Origin: Longimicrobiales bacterium
Lineage (GTDB): Bacteria; Gemmatimonadota; Gemmatimonadetes; Longimicrobiales; Gaopeijiaceae
Assembly (NCBI GenBank): GCA_028279425.1
Contig: JANQNV010000316.1
Span: 1 to 64,000, forward strand
Direction: 5' to 3'
DNA length: 64,000 nt
Shown: piece by piece, positions 1-9,193 of the stretch
Numbering within the stretch: position 1 is the first letter of the stretch
How the letters are laid out: each line of letters opens with the position of its first letter
Program-made: the position numbers and the translations under genes
Notes under the pieces: model-generated
What the model was told of the DNA's origin: nothing
The model's input: only the letters and a program-made list of their open reading frames with translations
Database searches by the model: none

Positions 1-8
1 CTCCTTGC

Positions 9-24
9 CGTAGCTATCGCTACG
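9..24. other. 6-bp inverted repeat with 4-nt loop (CGTAGC-TATC-GCTACG), downstream of the NFACT-R gene
   Basis: Perfect arms read directly; possible terminator or repeat element, no T-tract. Confidence 0.4.
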
Positions 25-95
25 CCGCGTCGTTCCGCCTCGCCCCCGCGGCGCCTCCGCACCCTCGGCGGTCACCAGGCTTTGGCGACACTACA

Positions 96-527
96 CTAGC
101 GGCTGACCCGTCCGTCGCCGCCCGCGGCGCCGGGCTCCGTGGAGGGCGGGTAGACGCGCATCACCTCGTGTCGCTTCAGGCGGACCTGCCCCGCGGGCGC
201 GCCCCGCACCTTGCTCACGTCGCCCGCCTCGCACCAGTGGACCGGCACCTTCCCCCGGGCCGTTCGCGCTTTCGAGAACCACACCGCGAGTTGCGCCGCC
301 CGTTCGACCACTGCCCTGGGTACGGCGAGGGCGTCGGGGCGTCGCACGATCACATGGCTGCCGGGCACCCCGGCAGCGTGGAGCCACACGTCTCGCGGGC
401 GGGCGAGTCGAATCGACAGCGTGTCGTTATCCCGGGCCGAGCGACCGACCAGGATCTCGAATCCGTCGACCTCGAACCGGCGGGCCACGGACTCCTCGTC
501 CGGCGGGCCCCGTCGGCTAGAAGCCAC
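96..527 (-). CDS. Stand-alone NFACT-R (DUF814/RqcH C-terminal-like) RNA-binding domain protein
   Basis: [43 protein letters not shown] resembles the NFACT-R core; 143 aa only. Confidence 0.75.
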   Translation of the reverse strand: MASSRRGPPDEESVARRFEVDGFEILVGRSARDNDTLSIRLARPRDVWLHAAGVPGSHVIVRRPDALAVPRAVVERAAQLAVWFSKARTARGKVPVHWCEAGDVSKVRGAPAGQVRLKRHEVMRVYPPSTEPGAAGGDGRVSR

Positions 528-2268
528 CGCCCCCGCCTCCGCCGCCCCCTCCCCCGCTGAACCCGCCGCCTCCGAAACCCGAACTCGACGACGAACTGCG
601 GGGAGCCGAGATCATGGCGCTGGTTGTGCGGCTCGACACGCTCGACAGCTGCGTGACCAGGTTGGATGGCGAAAAGTGGCCCGGGCCGTTCCGTCCCACG
701 TACCACCCGGTCGATCGGGTGGCCGCTTCGGAATACATACTCTCGAATGCGCTCGCCCACTCCTTGTCGACCTTCATCGCCATCGCGAAGGGCAGGTAGG
801 CCTCGAACTGCTCGGGGCCCTTGATCATCCGCTTGTAGCGGTCCGACTCGACCCGCTCGAGGAACTCCTCGAAGCCGAGGATCTGCTCCCTGGCTCGGGC
901 TCCGCGCACCGTGCGAGCCGGCATGAAGGCACCGAAGGCGAACACCGGGATCGAGGCCGCGATGCCCCCGATGATGGCCGACGCCGGGGCGGCACCCGCG
1001 ACTCCGGCCAGAAACAGGAAACTCATGGTGCAGACCAGCAAGACCGCGAACCCGATCCCGACCCACTGCCCGAGCACCTTGTCGGGACGCCGCGCGTAGT
1101 GGCGATCTTCGACGAGTCGGTCGTAGATGGCGTTCTTGATCTTCGGGATCTCGCGGTAGAAGCTGTTCTCGAGGTCGTCGGTGGACACCTCCGACGAGCC
1201 GTCGAACAGGCTGTCGAGCAGCCTTCGCTCGTGTGTCGCGAGGCCGTCGGTCGATGACTTCAGGCGCACGAACCGGAATTCGTCGGACTTCAACAGGCGC
1301 TCCAGGCGGCCCTGCTCCACCTCTTCGATGCGCAGGTATCCCCGGATCGCGAGGTCGACGAGTGTCGCGGTGATGTCGCGCATGTCGACGCGGTTGTCGA
1401 TGAGCGTGCCCGCCGTCCCAGGCGAGAAACCCTCGGGGGGCTCGTATTGGGCCACGACCGGGCGCGGTGTCGGGTCGCGTCCGCGGCTCAGCCACAGACG
1501 CCACATGAGTACGAGGCTGAGCAGAGGCGCCAGCAGCGGCCAGTTCGCCGTCAGCATCATCATCGCCCGATCCACCGGTGTGGGTCGGGTCACCAGGCCG
1601 GGGTCCCAACCCACCACGACGGTGAGGCCCTCCCTGAAGCCGAGTTCGTCGGTCTCGAAGAGGAAGCCCTCGGGTAGCTCGGTGATGTCGGCCTCGTTGC
1701 TGCGCGAGCCCCAGGCGCCCGTGTAGGCGGTGACCCGGCGTCCGGCGGCTCCCTCGGGAAGGACGACCCGGGCGACCGCTCGTTCGATCGGCACCTCCCA
1801 CTCGTTGCCGGTGGCATTCCAGTACAATTCGTCGTGGTTCTCGAAGAATCGCAGCCCGTTGCGGACTTCATAGCGGATGGTGACGGTTTCCGTACGATTG
1901 TTCGCATTCGGAACCCAGATCTTGATCTTCCGATTCCGCCCCTCGCGCGACAGTTCGTATTCGAGGCCGTTGCCGGAGCCGTCGACGACGGCCTGCACGT
2001 CGAGAAAGAGCCGAGCGCGGAGTCCTCGCGAGTCTTCCAGCTCCACCGGAATCGAGCGAAAGACGCCGTTCCAGGAGCCGTCGAATCGAAAGCGAAGGCT
2101 CTCGACCACGTCGAGCATACCGTCTTCCTCGACGGTCAGCGTCGAGTTGAACTCCTCCAGCGTGAGTTGCCGAGCTTGCGCGTGGAGGCCCGCCCTCGCC
2201 GGCGAACCCGCCGGGTCGGAGGCGACCAGGACGGAGGCGAGGAGACCCGCGCGGATCAGCGCCTTCAT
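517..2268 (-). CDS. DUF2207-type membrane protein with poly-glycine C-terminus
   Basis: N-terminal signal peptide, TM segments, C-terminal [18 protein letters not shown], adjacent to lemA. Confidence 0.75.
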   Translation of the reverse strand: MKALIRAGLLASVLVASDPAGSPARAGLHAQARQLTLEEFNSTLTVEEDGMLDVVESLRFRFDGSWNGVFRSIPVELEDSRGLRARLFLDVQAVVDGSGNGLEYELSREGRNRKIKIWVPNANNRTETVTIRYEVRNGLRFFENHDELYWNATGNEWEVPIERAVARVVLPEGAAGRRVTAYTGAWGSRSNEADITELPEGFLFETDELGFREGLTVVVGWDPGLVTRPTPVDRAMMMLTANWPLLAPLLSLVLMWRLWLSRGRDPTPRPVVAQYEPPEGFSPGTAGTLIDNRVDMRDITATLVDLAIRGYLRIEEVEQGRLERLLKSDEFRFVRLKSSTDGLATHERRLLDSLFDGSSEVSTDDLENSFYREIPKIKNAIYDRLVEDRHYARRPDKVLGQWVGIGFAVLLVCTMSFLFLAGVAGAAPASAIIGGIAASIPVFAFGAFMPARTVRGARAREQILGFEEFLERVESDRYKRMIKGPEQFEAYLPFAMAMKVDKEWASAFESMYSEAATRSTGWYVGRNGPGHFSPSNLVTQLSSVSSRTTSAMISAPRSSSSSSGFGGGGFSGGGGGGGGGGGF

Positions 2269-2274
2269 CGCCGC

Positions 2275-2820
2275 CTACTCGCCGAAGTCGACCTTGGGCA
2301 CCTCGCGCTCTGCACCCTGTGCCTCGAAGAACTCGCGTTCTTTGAATCCGAAGGTGCGCGCCACGAGGTTGGTCGGTACCTGTCCGATCTTGGTGTTGTA
2401 GTCGCGCACGACGGCGTTGTAGTAGCGGCGCGACTTCTGGATGTCGTCTTCCAGTCCGGAGAGCGTCTGTTGCAGCTGGCCGAAGTTCTCGGCCGCGCGC
2501 AGGTCCGGGTAGTTCTCCGACAGGGCGAAGAGCGACTTCAGCGCCCCTGTGAGCATGTTTTCGGCTGCGGCGGCCTCTGCCGGACTCCCTGCGTTCATCG
2601 CGCGCGAGCGAGCATTGACCACCGCCTCGAAGGTGTCCTTCTCGTGACCGGCGTAGCCCTTCACCGTCTCGACGAGGTTGGGCACCAGGTCATGACGACG
2701 CTTCAGCTGGACGTCGACGTCGGCCCAGGCGCCGTCGGCGGTTTCGCGGAGCTTCACGAGCGAGTTGTACATCATCGTGACGACCACGACGATCACTGCG
2801 AGGACTGCGAGCTCGAGCAT
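2275..2820 (-). CDS. lemA: LemA family protein
   Basis: MYNSLVKLRETADGAWADVDVQLKRRHDLVPNLVETVKGYAGHEKDTFEAV is a typical LemA core; start set at the ATG before LELAVLAVIVVVV. Confidence 0.9.
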   Translation of the reverse strand: MLELAVLAVIVVVVTMMYNSLVKLRETADGAWADVDVQLKRRHDLVPNLVETVKGYAGHEKDTFEAVVNARSRAMNAGSPAEAAAAENMLTGALKSLFALSENYPDLRAAENFGQLQQTLSGLEDDIQKSRRYYNAVVRDYNTKIGQVPTNLVARTFGFKEREFFEAQGAEREVPKVDFGE

Positions 2821-2973
2821 GGGTACTCCTCGTGGGGAGGGGGCAGGGTGCCTCAACGTAGGCGGCCCGCGCGGGTCGCGGAAAGGCTCCGTCGTCGTGG
2901 ACGGACCCCTTCCGGATGGCCTTTACTTGCCCTCCATACGCGGCCTAACTTCGGAGGCTTCAATCGGCGTGTG

Positions 2974-2993
2974 CGCGGGTGGACTCGCCCGCG
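2974..2993 (+). promoter_or_regulatory. 5'-leader hairpin upstream of lpdA (CGCGGGTG-GACT-CGCCCGCG)
   Basis: 8-bp stem including one G.U pair, 4-nt loop, ends 27 nt before the GTG start. Confidence 0.4.
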
Positions 2994-3020
2994 GGCATTT
3001 CAATTCCAAGAGAGGTGACC

Positions 3021-4436
3021 GTGGCGGCCAACGTCAGCGACGACAGCAGATTCGATCTTCTCGTGGTGGGGAGTGGCCCGGGTGGGTACATCGCGGCCAT
3101 TCGCGCGGCGCAGCTGGGCATGAACGTCGGCTGTGTCGAGGCGGATCGGCTCGGCGGCGTCTGCCTGAACATCGGGTGCATTCCCACCAAGGCGCTCCTC
3201 ACCAGCGCCTTGCTCGTCAACGACATGAAGACGGCCGACAAGCATGGGATCCGCGCGACCGACATGTCGTTCGACCTCGGTCCGGCGCAAGAGCGCAGCC
3301 GCGGCGTCGCCAACCAGCTGAGCCGCGGCATCGCGGGCTTGTTCAAGAAGAACAAGATCACCCACATCCAGGGCTACGGCCGCCTCCTGGGTCAGGGCCA
3401 GGTCGAAGTGACCGGCGACGACGGGGCTCGCACGCTGGCGGCCGACCACATCATCGTGGCCACGGGATCGCGCCCCCGGAATCTGCCCTTCTTGCAGATC
3501 GATGAAGAGCGCATCTGGTCGTCGACCGGTGCGCTCATGCAGACAGCGGCTCCCTCGTCGCTCCTCATCGTGGGTGCCGGCGCCATCGGCATGGAGTTCG
3601 CCGACATCTACGAGGCGTATGGCACGAAGATCACGATCGTCGAGGCGCTCGATCGCGTCCTTCCCCTCGAAGACCACGAGGTCTCGGCGTTCATGGCACG
3701 CACCTACAAGAAGCGTGGCATGGACATCCACACGGGCGCTCGCCTCGAGTCGGCCGTGGTCCACGACGACGGTGTCCAGGTGTCCTTCAAGGACGCCAAG
3801 GGCGAGACGCACGAAATGAAGGTCGACTACGTGCTGTCTGCGGTGGGACGCGTCCCGAACTCCGAGGACGTCGGTCTGGACGCGGCCGGGGTGAAGACCG
3901 ACGAGCGCGGCTTCATCGAGGTCGACGCCCAGATGCGCACGAATGTCGCGGGGGTCTACGCCGTCGGTGACGTGGTAGGCCGCCAGCTTCTGGCGCACAA
4001 GGGGATGCACGAGGGCGTGGTGTGCGTGGAGCACATCGTGGGCGAGGGCCACCACACCGTCGATTACGCCAACGTGCCGAACTGCACGTACTGCCACCCG
4101 GAGGTCGCGTCGGTGGGTCTCACCGAGGAGCAGGCCAAGGAGGCCGGGCACGACATCGAGGTCGGCAAGTTCCCGTGGGTGGGGATCGGACGGGCGGTCG
4201 CTTCGGGCCACGCCGAGGGATTCATCAAGGTCATTCGCGACAAGAGGTACTCCGAGATTCTCGGAGCCCACATCGTCGGGCCGCACGCGACCGAACTGAT
4301 CGCGGAGTTCGTGCTCGGCCGGCACCTCGAGTCGACGGTCGAAGAGATGGAGCGGGCGATCCATCCGCACCCGACCCTCTCGGAGGGAGTGGGTGAGGGC
4401 GCCTTGTCGGCGCTCGGTCGGGCGATGCACATCTGA
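3021..4436 (+). CDS. lpdA: Dihydrolipoyl dehydrogenase
   Basis: GxGxxG FAD motif, GGVCLNIGCIPTK redox-active disulfide, C-terminal HPHPTLSE; RBS AGAGG before GTG. Confidence 0.92.
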   Translation: MAANVSDDSRFDLLVVGSGPGGYIAAIRAAQLGMNVGCVEADRLGGVCLNIGCIPTKALLTSALLVNDMKTADKHGIRATDMSFDLGPAQERSRGVANQLSRGIAGLFKKNKITHIQGYGRLLGQGQVEVTGDDGARTLAADHIIVATGSRPRNLPFLQIDEERIWSSTGALMQTAAPSSLLIVGAGAIGMEFADIYEAYGTKITIVEALDRVLPLEDHEVSAFMARTYKKRGMDIHTGARLESAVVHDDGVQVSFKDAKGETHEMKVDYVLSAVGRVPNSEDVGLDAAGVKTDERGFIEVDAQMRTNVAGVYAVGDVVGRQLLAHKGMHEGVVCVEHIVGEGHHTVDYANVPNCTYCHPEVASVGLTEEQAKEAGHDIEVGKFPWVGIGRAVASGHAEGFIKVIRDKRYSEILGAHIVGPHATELIAEFVLGRHLESTVEEMERAIHPHPTLSEGVGEGALSALGRAMHI

Positions 4437-4437
4437 C

Positions 4438-4950
4438 GTGTCGGCCGACGCGGTCACCGAGCGGGCGGAGCGGCCCTGGTCCGACGACGAGGACCGGTCG
4501 CTCCGCCTCTGGATCGCACTGGCGCGGGCCTACGCCACCGTGTCGAGGGAAGTCTCGACCAAGATCGGCGAGTACGGGCTGACCACGGCCCAGTTCGGCG
4601 TGCTCGAGGCGCTCCACCACCTCGGGCCACTCCCTCTCGGCGAACTCGCCGACAAGCTGCTCGTCACGGGTGGCAACGTGACCTACGTGATGGACCGGCT
4701 CGAGGCTCGCGGGTTGGCGTCACGCTGTCGGAGCGAGCAGGACCGCCGCGTGATTTCGGCGGCGCTCACGCCAGCGGGGCGCGACCTCATGGTCGAGGTG
4801 TTCCCCGGGCACGCCACCTTCATCGCCGGGTTGACGTCGACGCTGTCGCCCGCCGAACAGGACGACGCGCGACGCCTCCTGAAAGCGCTCGGCCGCGGAA
4901 TCGCCGGCGACGACGCGGCGCCGGCCGACGCAGAAGCTCAGCCGGACTGA
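4438..4950 (+). CDS. MarR family transcriptional regulator
   Basis: YGLTTAQFGVLEALHHLGPLPLGELADKLLVTGGNVTYVMDRLEARGLASRCRSEQDRRVISAALTPAGR winged-helix signature. Confidence 0.88.
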   Translation: MSADAVTERAERPWSDDEDRSLRLWIALARAYATVSREVSTKIGEYGLTTAQFGVLEALHHLGPLPLGELADKLLVTGGNVTYVMDRLEARGLASRCRSEQDRRVISAALTPAGRDLMVEVFPGHATFIAGLTSTLSPAEQDDARRLLKALGRGIAGDDAAPADAEAQPD

Positions 4951-6188
4951 GCGGCGGCCTCGGATTCGGCCATCGTGGGGAATTCGGGCTCGATTCCGCG
5001 GATCTTCAGAATCCGGACGATGGCCTCGCCGATCTTGTTGTTCGGTGTCGAGGCTCCAGCGGTGATGCCGAGCGAAAAGGCTCCCTGGGGAAGCCACTCC
5101 GTCTCGAGGGACTCCGGGTGCTTGGCGTCGAGTTCGGGCTTGTGCCGGATGGTGCCGGCCTCGACGTCGATGCAGCCGGCATCCTCGATGTGGTAGGTGG
5201 TCGTGTACTCCCGGCACATGTGCGCGAGGTGGTTGGTGTTCGACGAATTGTAGCCGCCGATCACGACCATGATGTCGGGAGGAGTGGCCATCATCTCCTT
5301 GACCGCATCCTGCCGCTCCTGCGTGGCCGAACAGATCGTACCGAACGAACGGTAGTGCTCGTCGATGGCATCCTCACCGTAGCGCTCGACCATGGCCATG
5401 CGCACCCGGCCGCCGATCGCCAAGGACTCGTTGGCGAGCATGGTCGTCTGGTTGGCCACCCCGATACGGTCGAGGTCGATGTCGGGGTCGAAGCCGTCGC
5501 TCGACTTCTCGCCGAATCGCTCCAGGAACGCCTCGCGCGTCATTCGGCCCGGATGACGCGTGATGTAGTCACAGACCATGACCGCTTCGGCCATGTCGCG
5601 CACGATGATGTACTTGCCCTCGGGGTGCTTGAGCGCCTGCGACGCCGTGGCACGGGATTCCTCGTGCGTGTACTTGCCGTGGATGAGGGCCGTGAAGCCG
5701 TCGCGCGCGTAGCTCTCCACGCGCTTCCACACATGGAGTACCGAGCCGCAGGTCGTGTCGACGAGGATGCAGCCGATGCCCTTGAGCTCCTCGAAGGCGT
5801 GGATCGTCACACCGAACGCGGGCAGCAGCACCACATCGTCGGCCGTGAGCATGGAGAAGTCGAACTCGCCTTCGTCGTCGGGATAGATGAACTCGATCCC
5901 CATCTCCGTCATGCGACGATTCACGTGGGGGTTGTGGATGATCTCCCCCACGAGGTAGATCGTGCGCTCGGGGAACTTGTGCACCGTCTCGTAGGCGTAG
6001 TCCACGGCCCGGTCCACGCCGTAGCAGAAGCCGAACTCCTGCGCGAGCCGAACGTTGACGTCGTCGAATTGGTGCTCGTATCCGCGGGCCCGGATCCGAT
6101 GGACCACCTCGGAGTGGTATTCGGCGTCGATGAGGGGCTTCACCTCGGCCTTGAGCCCGAAGCCCTTCCGGAAATAGGTCTGTTCCAT
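4938..6188 (-). CDS. ispH: 4-hydroxy-3-methylbut-2-enyl diphosphate reductase, long plant/cyanobacterial-type
   Basis: EFGFCYGVDRAVDYAYE, EIIHNPHVNRR, DTTCGSV, HGKYTHEE, NQTTML, ATQERQDAV, GGYNSSNT. Confidence 0.9.
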   Translation of the reverse strand: MEQTYFRKGFGLKAEVKPLIDAEYHSEVVHRIRARGYEHQFDDVNVRLAQEFGFCYGVDRAVDYAYETVHKFPERTIYLVGEIIHNPHVNRRMTEMGIEFIYPDDEGEFDFSMLTADDVVLLPAFGVTIHAFEELKGIGCILVDTTCGSVLHVWKRVESYARDGFTALIHGKYTHEESRATASQALKHPEGKYIIVRDMAEAVMVCDYITRHPGRMTREAFLERFGEKSSDGFDPDIDLDRIGVANQTTMLANESLAIGGRVRMAMVERYGEDAIDEHYRSFGTICSATQERQDAVKEMMATPPDIMVVIGGYNSSNTNHLAHMCREYTTTYHIEDAGCIDVEAGTIRHKPELDAKHPESLETEWLPQGAFSLGITAGASTPNNKIGEAIVRILKIRGIEPEFPTMAESEAAAQSG

Positions 6189-6243
6189 GATGTCGGCGGT
6201 CGATGGAGTTCGTGCGCGCGCGAGCATCACCGAACACCGGCCG

Positions 6244-6263
6244 GGACCCGGAGTTCCGGGTCC
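6244..6263. promoter_or_regulatory. Candidate operator: GGACCCGGA-GT-TCCGGGTCC inverted repeat between divergent ispH and fxsA
   Basis: Perfect 9-bp arms, 2-bp centre. Confidence 0.45.
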
Positions 6264-6277
6264 GGGTACCACCTCAC

Positions 6278-6784
6278 ATGCTTGCAAGACTCGCACTTCT
6301 GTTCGTCATCGTGCCCCTGCTCGAGCTCGTACTCCTCGTACAGCTCGGCCGATGGGTTGGTTTGTGGCCCACGCTGGCGCTGGTCCTCACCACGGGAATC
6401 ACGGGGGCCGCCCTCGCTCGGGCCCAGGGGTTGCGCACCCTGGCCGCCTTCCAGGGAGAGCTCGCCGGAGGACGACTCCCGAGTGGCCCGCTCATGGATG
6501 GGCTGGCCGTCCTCGTCGGGGGTGCGTTTCTCCTCACGCCGGGCCTCCTGACCGATGTCGCCGGCTTCTCGCTTCTGATCCCCACGACCCGACGGTGGAT
6601 CCGCTCACGCGTGGTGAAGCGACTGGAGCGAATGCGCGCCGATGGCACACTCCAGGTCGGGATCATCTCGCCGGGAGGCGTACACTTCGGGCCCGGTTTC
6701 GGGGGCTTCCACAACCCGATCGACGATGATCCCCCGGCTTCGATGCACGGGCTCGATCCTCGCAACGAGGTCAATACGCCATGA
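6278..6784 (+). CDS. fxsA: FxsA family membrane protein
   Basis: LLFVIVPLLELVLLVQLGRWVGLWPTLALVLTTGITGAALARAQGLRTL. Confidence 0.85.
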   Translation: MLARLALLFVIVPLLELVLLVQLGRWVGLWPTLALVLTTGITGAALARAQGLRTLAAFQGELAGGRLPSGPLMDGLAVLVGGAFLLTPGLLTDVAGFSLLIPTTRRWIRSRVVKRLERMRADGTLQVGIISPGGVHFGPGFGGFHNPIDDDPPASMHGLDPRNEVNTP

Positions 6785-7842
6785 ACCACGACTTCCTGCG
6801 ACGCCTGCTCGATGCCCCGGGACCCTCCGGCTTCGAGGTTCGCCCCGCCCGTGTCTGGCGCGCCGAGGCGGAGGCCTTCGCGGCCGACGTCTCGGTCGAC
6901 GTGAATGGAAATTCGATGGCCGGGCTGTCGACCGGCGGATCCCCGCGGGTGATGATGGCGGGGCACGTCGACGAGATCGGTCTCCAGGTCACCCACATCG
7001 ACGAGGAGGGGTACCTGTACGTCGACGAGATCGGGGGGTGGGATCCACAGGTTCTCGTCGGTCAACGCGTAAGAATCCTCGCGCGCGACGGCGACGTGCT
7101 GGGGGTCATCGGCAAGAAGGCGATCCACCTCATCAAGCCGGAAGAGCGCTCCAAGGCGTCGAAGACACGCGACCTCTGGGTCGATGTCGGCGCCGCGGAT
7201 CGAGACGAAGCCACCTCCATGGGACTGCGCGTCGGCGATCCCATGGTGCTCGACCAGACGATGATCGAACTGGCCGGCGACCGCATCGCCAGTCGGGCCA
7301 TCGACAACCGGATCGGGGCGTTCGTCGTGCTCGAGGCGCTCCGCTTGCTCGCCGACGATCCGCCGCCTGCCGCTGCGTGGGCGGTGGCCACGGCCCAGGA
7401 GGAGATCGGGTATCAAGGGGGTGGTGCCCGCTCCAGCGCGTTTTCGCTCGAGCCCGACGTCGCGCTGGTGGTCGACGTCACCTTCAGCACCGACGTGCCC
7501 GATGTGTCGAAGAAGGAGCTGGGGGAGCACGAGATCGGGGGCGGCCCCGTCTTGAGCCGAGGATCGGCGGCCCATCCCGTGGTGTTCGAGCGGCTCGTCG
7601 AGGTGGCCGAGGCCGAGGGGATCCCGTATTCGATGCAGGCCTCCCCGAGGGCGACGCGCACCGATGCCGACGGCATCCACCTCACGCGCTCGGGTGTGCC
7701 GACGGGACTCGTGTCGGTGCCGAACCGCTACATGCACTCTCCCAACGAGCTCGTCTCGCTGACCGATCTCGAGAACACGGCTCGCCTTCTCGCCGCCTTC
7801 GTGCGTAGCCTGGACGCCGACACCGACTTCACGCCTCGTTGA
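6781..7842 (+). CDS. M42 family metallopeptidase (glutamyl aminopeptidase/endoglucanase-like)
   Basis: LLDAPGPSGFE, GHVDEIGLQV, IDNRIGAFVVLEAL, VATAQEEIGYQGG motifs. Confidence 0.9.
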   Translation: MNHDFLRRLLDAPGPSGFEVRPARVWRAEAEAFAADVSVDVNGNSMAGLSTGGSPRVMMAGHVDEIGLQVTHIDEEGYLYVDEIGGWDPQVLVGQRVRILARDGDVLGVIGKKAIHLIKPEERSKASKTRDLWVDVGAADRDEATSMGLRVGDPMVLDQTMIELAGDRIASRAIDNRIGAFVVLEALRLLADDPPPAAAWAVATAQEEIGYQGGGARSSAFSLEPDVALVVDVTFSTDVPDVSKKELGEHEIGGGPVLSRGSAAHPVVFERLVEVAEAEGIPYSMQASPRATRTDADGIHLTRSGVPTGLVSVPNRYMHSPNELVSLTDLENTARLLAAFVRSLDADTDFTPR

Positions 7843-7867
7843 CGGCGGTCAGCATCTCGTCTAGGGT
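7839..7867 (+). promoter_or_regulatory. Sigma70-like promoter TTGACG-N17-TAGGGT upstream of the GAF gene
   Basis: Direct reading; -35 overlaps the stop codon of the M42 gene. Confidence 0.5.
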
Positions 7868-7929
7868 TATAGGCTCACGAGCGACCGCGTTGAAATCGCA
7901 CGAGACCGATTCCAGAGGATAACGACGTC

Positions 7930-8400
7930 ATGTTGGACGCTACCGAGGTCATCAAGGACCTGCAGCAGATGCGCGACGAGGGCCACCTCTCCGACGCCCT
8001 GTTGCGTCAGGCCGTCAAGAAGATCGCCAAGGCGGACCCGCGCTTCGACTGGGTGGGAGTCTACCTGCTCAACGACGGCGGCGACGAGCTGTGGCTGCAC
8101 AACTACGTCGGTTCGCCCACCGAGCACGCCAAGATCCCCGTCGGCACGGGTGTCTGCGGCACCGCGGTGGCCGAGATGAAGAATCTCAACGTGCCCGACG
8201 TGACGGCCGTCGAGAACTACCTCGCGTGTAACCCCGACGTGCGGTCCGAACTCGTCGTGCTCATTCGTGCGGGGGACGACATCTTCGGGCAGATCGATAT
8301 CGATTCGTCCGACGAAGCCGCCTTCAACGACGACGACGATCAGTCGATCTCGCTCGTCGCCGACAAGCTCGCCGAGCAGCTCGCCGCCGAGCGCCGCTGA
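7930..8400 (+). CDS. GAF domain protein, free methionine-(R)-sulfoxide reductase-like
   Basis: GTGVCGTAVAEMKNLNVPDV...NYLACNPDVRSELVVLI matches the fRMsr-type GAF pattern. Confidence 0.7.
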   Translation: MLDATEVIKDLQQMRDEGHLSDALLRQAVKKIAKADPRFDWVGVYLLNDGGDELWLHNYVGSPTEHAKIPVGTGVCGTAVAEMKNLNVPDVTAVENYLACNPDVRSELVVLIRAGDDIFGQIDIDSSDEAAFNDDDDQSISLVADKLAEQLAAERR

Positions 8401-8415
8401 CCCTCGACGAGGCAG

Positions 8416-9189
8416 GTGAGGCCGTCTCTTCGAAGAATTCGGGCCGACAACCCCGGCCCCTTCACCTTCGACGGCACGGTTACGTATCTGCTCGGTGACG
8501 TCGATGTCGTCGTGCTGGACCCGGGCCCGGATGTGGACGACCACATCCGGGCCCTCGCTCGTGCGGTCGCCGACGCGTCGCGGGTCACCGTCGTGCTCAC
8601 CCACGGGCACTCCGATCACGCGGGTGGCGTCGACCGGTTGCTGGCGCAGCTCGAAACGGAGAGGGGGCGAACGGTGGGGGTGGTGGGCGCGGGCCACGTC
8701 CGCGCGGTTGGCCCCGAACGGCGCAACACGGTGACCTTCGAGGGCGGGCGTCTCGTCGCGGTCGCCACCCCGGGGCATTCGTCAGACCACCTGTCGTGGC
8801 ATTGGCCCGAACAGCGGGCGCTCTTCGCCGGCGACCATGTGCTGGGGTACGGCGACACGACGTGGGTCGGGGAGTACCGCGGGTGCGTGGCCGACTACCT
8901 GGCTTCGCTCGCTCGGTGTCGCGCACTCGACCTCGAGGTGGTCCACACCGGGCATGGTCCATCGCTCGACGACCCGGCCGATGCGTTCGAGCGCTTCGAG
9001 AGGCACCGGCGCCTGCGGATCGATCGGGTGCGCGCGTTGCGACGAGATCATCCCGAACTCCGTGGGGATGCGCTCTTTCAGAGGGTCTACGGCGATATCG
9101 TCCCCCCGGGCCTCGATGGGGCCGCACGATCCTCTTTGGCCGCGCTGGAGCACTACGTGGACACGGTGGGGCCGGACGACGTACTCTGA
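8416..9189 (+). CDS. MBL-fold metallo-hydrolase
   Basis: LTHGHSDHAGGV (HxHxDH), TPGHSSDHLSW, HTGHGP. Confidence 0.88.
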   Translation: MRPSLRRIRADNPGPFTFDGTVTYLLGDVDVVVLDPGPDVDDHIRALARAVADASRVTVVLTHGHSDHAGGVDRLLAQLETERGRTVGVVGAGHVRAVGPERRNTVTFEGGRLVAVATPGHSSDHLSWHWPEQRALFAGDHVLGYGDTTWVGEYRGCVADYLASLARCRALDLEVVHTGHGPSLDDPADAFERFERHRRLRIDRVRALRRDHPELRGDALFQRVYGDIVPPGLDGAARSSLAALEHYVDTVGPDDVL

Positions 9190-9193
9190 GCGC

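Noticed and set aside
168-1257. Plus-strand ORFs over the NFACT-R/DUF2207 genes
   Set aside because: Antisense reading frames with Arg/Pro-rich composition and no domains
3000-4457. 485-aa minus-strand ORF opposite lpdA
   Set aside because: Exact mirror of a well-supported gene; no protein features
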